Shown one piece after another: positions 6,239 to 10,304 of a DNA stretch of 10,304 nucleotides; within the stretch, counting starts at the first letter, position 1; each line of letters opens with the position of its first letter. The position numbers and the translations under genes were made by a program. Source of the DNA: Lentisphaerota bacterium (GTDB taxonomy: Bacteria > Verrucomicrobiota > Kiritimatiellia > JAAZAB01); contig JACPGN010000101.1 in assembly GCA_016182435.1 (NCBI GenBank), positions 1-10,304 of the forward strand. The letters are read 5' to 3'. The notes below the pieces were generated by a model. The model was not told where the DNA came from and did not search any database. It saw nothing but the letters and a program-made list of their open reading frames with translations.

Positions 6239-7383
6239 GCGGCCCAACCCCCAAGCAGAGGATGCTCAATGCCTACCGGGGCGTTCCCAGCGACCGCCCG
6301 GCGGTCGCGCCCGAGTTCTGGTATTATTACCCGGCCAAGCTCCTCGGCGTGGACATGATCGAATTCATGCGGCAGGTGCCGTTCCACCAGGCGCTCAAAA
6401 CCACGTTTACTAAATTCAACTGCGAAGGCTGGGGTATCGCCTTTGCCGGTATCCCTAATGACCGCGTCAACAGCGCCAGCCAAGAGACTTGGTTAGACGC
6501 CGATACCCTGGAAACTCGAACGACGCTGAAAACATCCCGCGGCAATTTGACCAGCGCTTCCCGGATAAGCCGCGCGGAGCCGGCGTGGATCATCGAACGT
6601 CCGGTGAAAGATCTGGAGCGGGACCTGCCGGCCTGGGAAGAAGCGGCTTTTGGCGGCGAGCCCGAGGCAATGGACGTTTCCCCGCTGATTAAAGCTTGGA
6701 CTGAGGTGGGCGAAGCCTACCTGTTGGAAGCCAACTTGGGCGTGCCGTTCTTCGATTTCTATGCCGGCGCGCGCGCCGGCGGATTCGAGGCCGGCGTCTA
6801 TGATTGCCTGAACATGGATCTGCAGCCGACCCTGGAGGCGCTGCAGCGCAAATACATTGAACGCCTGGTTGGCATTACGCGCGTAATCTGCCGGCGCACG
6901 CCGCTGGAGAGCCTGTTCCTCGGCTGCTCCTGGAGCTGTAATTCCCTGGCCGGGCCGGAACTCTGGCGGCGCTGGGATAAGCCGGTCATCCGCGCCGTGG
7001 TGGAAGAAGCCCACCGGCACGGACGCTTGCTGCACCTCCATTTTCACGGCCGGTGCGTAGAGACCGTCGCCGATTTCGCCGAACTGGGTATTGACTGCGT
7101 CTGCCCGTTCGAGCGTCCGCCGGGCGGCGATATTGAGGGCCAGGAAGGCTTGCGCACTGTGGCGCGCGAGCTGGCCGGGCGGACCACGATGAACGGCAAC
7201 GTGCATACGGTCGCGACCCTGATTCGCGGCGCGCCGGACGACGCGCGGCGGGAAGTTCAGGAAATCCGCGCGGCGTTTCAGGGCAATCCGCGCGTGATCA
7301 TCGGCACCGGCGACCAGGTCGGTCGCGAGACGCCCGAGGAAAACCTGGTGGCCATGATCGCCGCGGCCAAGCGCGCCTGGTGA
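6235..7383 (+). CDS. URO-D/methyltransferase-like protein
   Basis: This 382-residue protein spans the full URO-D superfamily length. It opens with TPKQRMLNAYRG (5-16), the usual first helix, and carries a His/Cys-rich barrel strand HLHFHGRC (267-274), then GIDCVCPFERPPGGD (285-299), MNGNVHT (319-325) and IIGTGDQVGRETPEENLVAMI (355-375). The H-x-H-G-x-C plus C-x-C pattern offers thiol and imidazole ligands near where MtaA/MtbA-type methyltransferases bind zinc, so methyl transfer is more plausible than porphyrinogen decarboxylation, though unproven. No corrinoid protein is in the window. The start overlaps the preceding stop by ATGA and lacks its own SD, which indicates coupled translation. 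Its last 33 codons and stop (from 7282) are duplicated about 1.1 kb downstream at 8395-8496. Confidence 0.88.
   Translation: MSGPTPKQRMLNAYRGVPSDRPAVAPEFWYYYPAKLLGVDMIEFMRQVPFHQALKTTFTKFNCEGWGIAFAGIPNDRVNSASQETWLDADTLETRTTLKTSRGNLTSASRISRAEPAWIIERPVKDLERDLPAWEEAAFGGEPEAMDVSPLIKAWTEVGEAYLLEANLGVPFFDFYAGARAGGFEAGVYDCLNMDLQPTLEALQRKYIERLVGITRVICRRTPLESLFLGCSWSCNSLAGPELWRRWDKPVIRAVVEEAHRHGRLLHLHFHGRCVETVADFAELGIDCVCPFERPPGGDIEGQEGLRTVARELAGRTTMNGNVHTVATLIRGAPDDARREVQEIRAAFQGNPRVIIGTGDQVGRETPEENLVAMIAAAKRAW
6763..6780 (+). repeat. 18-bp perfect palindrome within the URO-D-like gene
   Basis: GCCGGCGCGCGCGCCGGC is self-complementary over 18 bases. It encodes part of an Ala/Gly/Arg-rich loop (AGARAG), so GC-rich codons may explain it. 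No regulatory role is evident at this position inside a gene. Confidence 0.6.
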
Positions 7384-7386
7384 GTA
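7282..7386 (+). repeat. 105-bp direct repeat, copy 1 (3' end of the URO-D-like gene)
   Basis: This segment runs from codon 350 of the URO-D-like gene through its stop and 3 bp beyond. It matches 8395-8499 at 104 of 105 positions; the sole difference is G at 7329 against A at 8442. Together the copies bracket the toxin-antitoxin segment 7387-8394. This copy is part of the intact gene. Confidence 0.97.
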
Positions 7387-7417
7387 GTTGGATTGCTCGG
7401 CTGTGGTGGTTGCGGTA

Positions 7418-7441
7418 CTTCGGCTTCTGTAGAAGTCGAAG
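7418..7441 (+). terminator. Strong hairpin after the URO-D-like gene, possible terminator
   Basis: CTTCGGCTTCT (7418-7428) pairs with AGAAGTCGAAG (7431-7441): ten Watson-Crick pairs and one G-U, with a small loop after the innermost pair opens. It lies 34 bp after the gene's stop. No U-run follows directly; the nearest is GTTTT about 10 nt downstream, so it would be a poor intrinsic terminator. It may instead protect the transcript 3' end. Confidence 0.35.
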
Positions 7442-7533
7442 ACGGATCGTGTTTTGCGAAGGATGACTAAGAAGGTGGCCGGGAAATGTCAAACGTCCCC
7501 GATGCTTCGAAAAACCCACCTGTGCGGTATTGA

Positions 7534-7600
7534 TGTAGCCACGCGCGCGTGGATGTTTTTCCGTTCCGGGGAGCGCAATGTTCTATCGAACGTGGCTACA
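7534..7600. repeat. Nested inverted repeats, possible small hairpin element
   Basis: TGTAGCCACG (7534-7543) is the exact reverse complement of CGTGGCTACA (7591-7600), with 47 bp between. The left arm overlaps the perfect 14-bp palindrome CCACGCGCGCGTGG (7539-7552), so the left arm can pair either locally or with the distant arm. The layout recalls small non-autonomous repeats or a recombination site, but no second copy occurs in the window. Confidence 0.45.
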
Positions 7601-7632
7601 ATGCGGACGCCTGTGCTTTTCCGAAATTGGGC

Positions 7633-7661
7633 TTGATCTGTCCGGTGGAAGGGGATAGACT
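7633..7661 (+). promoter_or_regulatory. Candidate promoter of the toxin-antitoxin pair
   Basis: TTGATC (7633-7638) and TAGACT (7656-7661) each match the sigma-70 consensus at four of six positions and are 17 bp apart. A start near 7668 would leave about 32 nt before the antitoxin ATG. Type II modules are usually autorepressed at such a promoter, but no convincing operator palindrome is visible. Confidence 0.35.
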
Positions 7662-7699
7662 CAAATTGTTGATGACACAAAACAAAATGGGTGATCTTT

Positions 7700-7933
7700 A
7701 TGAAAACATTGAACATTCATGAGGTAACAACGCAACTGTCCGCGGTGTTGGCGGAAGTGGAAAAAACGGGCGAACCCATATTGATCTGTCGCGACGGCCA
7801 TCCGGTGGCGGATTTGGTTCCTCATCATAAACGGGAGCGGTTATGTCCGCATTCGGTAATGAGCCGGATCAAGATCAAATATGATCCGACTGAGCCGTTA
7901 ACGCCTGACGAATGGCCCGTGGAGAGCAACTGA
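7700..7933 (+). CDS. Phd/YefM-type antitoxin (VapB role)
   Basis: This 77-residue protein has the Phd/YefM antitoxin pattern: MKTLNIHEVTTQLSAVLAEV forms the N-terminal strand and helix, then GEPILICRDGHPVADLVP (24-41) completes the DNA-binding dimer fold. The C-terminal tail (about 46-77) is the usual toxin-binding part. It should neutralise the PIN-domain nuclease encoded next and repress the shared promoter. The ATG at 7700 is preferred over the GTG at 7691 because GGGTGA (7689-7694) lies at correct spacing and the family begins M-K-x-x-N/S. The stop TGA shares its last A with the toxin ATG, so production is coupled. The gene is less GC-rich than its neighbours and sits in a repeat-flanked segment, which suggests acquisition. 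Confidence 0.88.
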   Translation: MKTLNIHEVTTQLSAVLAEVEKTGEPILICRDGHPVADLVPHHKRERLCPHSVMSRIKIKYDPTEPLTPDEWPVESN

Positions 7934-8310
7934 TGCTGCTGGACACCTGTGCGTTATTGTGGCTGGCAGAAGGCGGCGCCTTGTTAAGCGAAAAGGCGCG
8001 GGAGGGAATTACTGTGGCGCCGGCGGTCTATGTGTCGGCGATCAGCGGTTTTGAGGTCGGACTCAAATATCGCAACGGCAAGCTGGAACTTCCCGCTCCA
8101 CCCGGAGTCTGGTTCAAGCAAGTGGTGGATCATCATGATCTGGCTGTTTTGCCGTTGGATGCGGAAATCTGCGTGGCGGCGGCCGAATTACCGGCGTTTC
8201 ATAAAGACCCCTGTGACCGTTTTATTATCGCCACTGCCCGGCTGAATAACCTGGCGGTTATTACCGGAGATCCAAGGTTCGGGCAATATGGGGTTGAAGT
8301 CGTGTGGTAA
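7933..8310 (+). CDS. vapC: PIN-domain ribonuclease toxin, VapC family
   Basis: This 125-residue protein is a complete PIN domain, probably an Mg-dependent ribonuclease of a type II toxin-antitoxin pair. The acidic set is Asp4 in MLLDTCALLWL, Glu41 in SAISGFEVGLKYRNGKLELP (the block typical of this VapC subgroup), Asp92 and Asp95 in HKDPCDRFIIATA, and Asp113 in ITGDPRF. All catalytic acids seem present, so the toxin is likely active. Two starts are possible: ATG 7912, adding seven residues, and ATG 7933. The latter is chosen because GGAG (7921-7924) precedes it, it overlaps the antitoxin stop by one base, and the family starts directly at the MxLDT strand. The cellular RNA target cannot be deduced; VapC proteins often cut initiator tRNA or the rRNA sarcin-ricin loop. 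Confidence 0.9.
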   Translation: MLLDTCALLWLAEGGALLSEKAREGITVAPAVYVSAISGFEVGLKYRNGKLELPAPPGVWFKQVVDHHDLAVLPLDAEICVAAAELPAFHKDPCDRFIIATARLNNLAVITGDPRFGQYGVEVVW

Positions 8311-8394
8311 AATCCAATCCGTCTCTGCCGGATGTTGCGGTTCTGGTTTGCGGCGAAATATTTAGTATTTAAGAGCTGTCCCTAGCGCTAGCCT
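8311..8394 (+). other. Right edge of the inserted segment
   Basis: These 84 bp between the toxin stop and repeat copy 2 have no gene. They hold a weak hairpin (ATCCG 8317-8321 with CGGAT 8329-8333), an AT-rich patch with stop codons, and a 10-bp palindrome CTAGCGCTAG (8382-8391) four bases before the repeat begins. Confidence 0.6.
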
Positions 8395-8499
8395 GGCAAT
8401 CCGCGCGTGATCATCGGCACCGGCGACCAGGTCGGTCGCGAAACGCCCGAGGAAAACCTGGTGGCCATGATCGCCGCGGCCAAGCGCGCCTGGTGAGTA
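8395..8499 (+). repeat. 105-bp direct repeat, copy 2 (orphan URO-D 3' end)
   Basis: This is a free-standing copy of the last 33 codons, stop and 3 bp of the upstream URO-D-like gene, with one substitution that changes GAG to GAA and is silent. No remaining part of a second gene precedes it. The permease stop codon (- strand) begins 13 bp downstream. Confidence 0.97.
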
Positions 8500-8511
8500 T
8501 GCTCATAGAAT

Positions 8512-9759
8512 TCAAATTGTCCGCAGCCAGATCCAGGCAATCGTGACCAGCAGGGACAGTGCCGTCACCGGAATACCGATGCGCGCGTGTTCCTTGAAGC
8601 TGATGATGACGCCATAGGTCCGGGCCTGTTCGATGGTGATCAGATTGGCGATACTGCCGATGGTGATCAGGTTTCCGGCGTAGGTGCTCGCCAAAGCCAG
8701 CACATACCACTCGGTCACGCGCGCCGGATTCAAAAACTGGATAATCAACATGGTCGCCGGCACGTTGCTGACCACGTTACTTAACACAGCCGAAAACACG
8801 GTCAGCAGGTACAGATTGTGAATGTCGCTTCCGTGGCGCTGCAGGTCCGCCACCAATACCGCCGGCATTCCCGTCAGCATTATGCCCTCAATGACGATGA
8901 ACAGCCCGCAAAACAGGGTCAGCAAATGCCAGTCCACTTGTTCGAGCATGTCGCGCGTACGCATCTGCCGGCTGCAGAGCAGGAGCCCGGCAATTGAAAG
9001 CGCCGTCAATTCCCGCGGGATGTGGGTGAAAAACAACACGATCAATGCGCCCGTGGCCAGCAACCCCTTGATGCTTTGGCGTCGGTCGAATTGCGGCCAG
9101 CAAGCCGCTCCGGTGTGGGCCGGAGGTATTCCCTGGAACCTTCCGCGATATAGCCAGGCAATGACCCCATAGGCCAGGGCCAATGAAATAACCGAAGGAA
9201 CTCCGCACCAGGCCAGGAAGGGCGCGAATTCCAGGCGGCTCATCTGGCCAATCAACATGTTCTGCGGATTGCCGATGATCGTGGCGGCCGAGCCGATGTT
9301 GCTGGCCATGGCCATCCCGATTAAAAACGGCACGGGATTCAGCCCCGCCTGGAGCACCGTGACGGCCAGCACGGGCGTGAAAGCCAGGCAGATCACATCG
9401 TTCACCAGGATGGACGATAATATAGCCGTCACGGCCATAACGATCGGGAGAAACAATTTTTCGCGGGTGATGATGCGGCTGAGCCGCAGAACCGTCCACG
9501 TGTAAAACCCGCCCACGCGGAATTGGGCCGAGACCACCATCAGGGCGTAGAGCAAGAGCAGGGTGGGGGCGTCAATTGCGCGCAATGCCTGGGGCATGGC
9601 CAGCGCGCCCGTAGCAACCATGGCAATGGCGCCCAGCAGTGCGATGCCCGTGCGGTCTATGGCCAGCCCCGGCACGCCGCCCATGGCCACGCCCAGGTAT
9701 GTGGCAAAAAAAATGCCGGTGGCCACCAGGCCCATCCAGTGTTCGGGAATCCAGTCCAT
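8512..9759 (-). CDS. ArsB/NhaD/SLC13-type (ion transporter superfamily) membrane permease
   Basis: Taken from the ATG at 9759 this is a 415-residue polytopic inner-membrane protein with about ten hydrophobic segments in two homologous halves. The first half carries ILVNDVICLAFTPV (117-130) and the superfamily signature NIGSAATIIGNPQNMLIG (154-171). The second half repeats it as LSNVVSNVPATML (326-338) and AGNLITIGSIANLITIEQA (361-379). These re-entrant N-x-x-x/GNP motifs are typical of ArsB/NhaD/SLC13/CitMHS secondary transporters for anions, dicarboxylates, arsenite or Na+/H+. The ion is not predictable from sequence alone. The frame stays open to an ATG at 9966, but that would overlap the upstream gene and add an untypical Cys-rich leader, so 9759 is preferred even though no SD precedes it. 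It converges on the repeat and toxin-antitoxin segment; no terminator hairpin is obvious between them. Confidence 0.85.
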   Translation of the reverse strand: MDWIPEHWMGLVATGIFFATYLGVAMGGVPGLAIDRTGIALLGAIAMVATGALAMPQALRAIDAPTLLLLYALMVVSAQFRVGGFYTWTVLRLSRIITREKLFLPIVMAVTAILSSILVNDVICLAFTPVLAVTVLQAGLNPVPFLIGMAMASNIGSAATIIGNPQNMLIGQMSRLEFAPFLAWCGVPSVISLALAYGVIAWLYRGRFQGIPPAHTGAACWPQFDRRQSIKGLLATGALIVLFFTHIPRELTALSIAGLLLCSRQMRTRDMLEQVDWHLLTLFCGLFIVIEGIMLTGMPAVLVADLQRHGSDIHNLYLLTVFSAVLSNVVSNVPATMLIIQFLNPARVTEWYVLALASTYAGNLITIGSIANLITIEQARTYGVIISFKEHARIGIPVTALSLLVTIAWIWLRTI

Positions 9760-9880
9760 GCGCGGTAAGTCTATGTCGGAACATTTAGCCCTGCAATGAC
9801 AATTCCAGCATCCGTCATTACCCGGTTCGGCTTGCAAGGAAAATAATTTCCCGTGCGCATGGCGTATTTCTCCCGCGACC

Positions 9881-10304
9881 TCAATACGGACAGTCTCCGC
9901 CTTGCCACCGAATCCGCGGCTCAGCCATGAAATCCGGCGCAAAGAATGCGCGCGCGACCGGGTCAACTCGGCGCCGGAGCGTCACCCGCGAATCGACGCC
10001 CGGCGCGCACCAGACAGTTTTGCCGTTCACCATCACTCGCAGAGCGCGCTGGGTCAGAGCATAAAGGGATACCGTCTGGGTATTCAGGCTCGTGCACTTG
10101 ATAACGTGACGCCCGTCGGGACAAGACCACCGCTTCAGATCAATGAATTTATCCGCGGGAACGATAACCAGGCCGCGAGACAGGAATACCGGGCGCACGT
10201 CGGCCGGCGGCACGAGGATGTTCGCGACCTGCCGGCCGCCGACCCAGAGCGCGGCTGTGTGCGTGTTGTCGAGGTCGGTGTTCAGGAGGTAGACCGTCGT
10301 GACG
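9881..10304 (-). CDS. C-terminal part of an unidentified beta-rich protein
   Basis: The frame is open from the right edge of the window (first full codon at 10303) to a TGA at 9881-9883, giving 140 residues of C-terminus; the GTG at 10213 is an internal codon. The peptide starts TTVYLLNTDLDNTHTAALWV, goes on through GLVIVPADKFIDLKRW and VMVNGKTVWCAPGVDSRVTL, and ends RWQGGDCPY. Alternating hydrophobic strands and the YLLNTD phrase resemble the beta-sandwich tail of a large carbohydrate-active enzyme, but no catalytic motif is inside the window and the family cannot be named. It is read in the same direction as the permease 121 bp downstream, so the two may share a transcript, a hint that the permease takes up a related compound. 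Confidence 0.6.
   Translation of the reverse strand, partial: VTTVYLLNTDLDNTHTAALWVGGRQVANILVPPADVRPVFLSRGLVIVPADKFIDLKRWSCPDGRHVIKCTSLNTQTVSLYALTQRALRVMVNGKTVWCAPGVDSRVTLRRRVDPVARAFFAPDFMAEPRIRWQGGDCPY

Larger units (their letters stand above)
7384..7699 (+). other. Non-coding stretch between URO-D-like gene and toxin-antitoxin genes
   Basis: These 316 bp carry no convincing gene; the small open frames here have no family features. Contents in order: the end of the 105-bp repeat; a stable hairpin at 7418-7441; an unremarkable stretch; a structured block at 7534-7600 with a 14-bp palindrome and inverted repeats; a promoter-like pair at 7633-7661; and the antitoxin ribosome-binding site GGGTGA (7689-7694). 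Composition is mixed and less GC-rich than the flanking genes. Confidence 0.7.

Noticed and set aside
7912..7932. Earlier in-frame ATG for the toxin
   Set aside because: The seven extra residues are not typical of VapC proteins, while ATG 7933 has GGAG at good spacing and overlaps the antitoxin stop.
9760..9966. N-terminal extension of the permease with several Cys (C-W-N-C-H-C)
   Set aside because: It would overlap the end of the upstream gene by 86 bp, has no SD, and does not resemble the N-termini of this transporter superfamily; the ATG at 9759 gives a normal length.
1..10304. CRISPR array, tRNA, rRNA, integron or phage genes
   Set aside because: No regularly spaced repeats, cloverleaf-like segments, rRNA-like blocks or integrase/phage proteins were seen on either strand.

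Overview
The window reads as GC-rich bacterial chromosome, probably from an uncultured member of the PVC group (Lentisphaerota, Kiritimatiellota, Verrucomicrobiota or Planctomycetota). That is inferred from several diverged uroporphyrinogen-decarboxylase-like (URO-D) paralogues, a LacI-type regulator beside a DUF6786-like protein, and several starts with weak Shine-Dalgarno (SD) sequences. There is no rRNA, tRNA or marker gene to fix the taxon.

Layout on the + strand: (1) 2-631, 3' end of a URO-D/MtaA-like protein. (2) 744-about 5090, a tightly packed and apparently co-transcribed set: LacI regulator, DUF6786-like beta-sandwich protein, M24 'pita-bread' hydrolase lacking most metal ligands, cytoplasmic NodB/CE4 deacetylase, and a fifth gene cut short after about 50 codons. 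A LacI-type operator (GAAACCGGTTTC) lies inside the first codons of the regulator, which suggests autoregulation. (3) About 5091-5253, a scar: an insertion-sequence (IS) end with two 20-bp direct repeats, then a promoter-like segment holding a 12-bp palindrome. (4) 5254-7383, two consecutive URO-D-like genes. The first is broken by an internal deletion and frameshift. The second overlaps it by ATGA and appears intact. (5) 7387-8394, an inserted segment with a Phd/VapB-type antitoxin and a PIN-domain VapC-type toxin. A 105-bp direct repeat (104/105 identical) brackets it; the repeat is the 3' end of the upstream URO-D gene.

On the - strand, facing these genes: an ArsB/NhaD/SLC13-type (ion transporter superfamily) permease (8512-9759), preceded by the C-terminal end of an unidentified beta-rich protein (9881-10304).

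How the genes fit together: the LacI operon looks like an undescribed catabolic unit for a small carbohydrate-derived or amide-containing compound. The M24 protein and the deacetylase would both act on C-N bonds, the DUF6786 protein has a sugar-mutarotase-like look, and nearby URO-D-type proteins belong to a superfamily that includes corrinoid methyltransferases. The substrate cannot be read from the sequence. The stretch from 5090 to 8500 shows repeated rearrangement: an IS end, a truncated gene, an internally deleted gene and a repeat-flanked toxin-antitoxin insertion.
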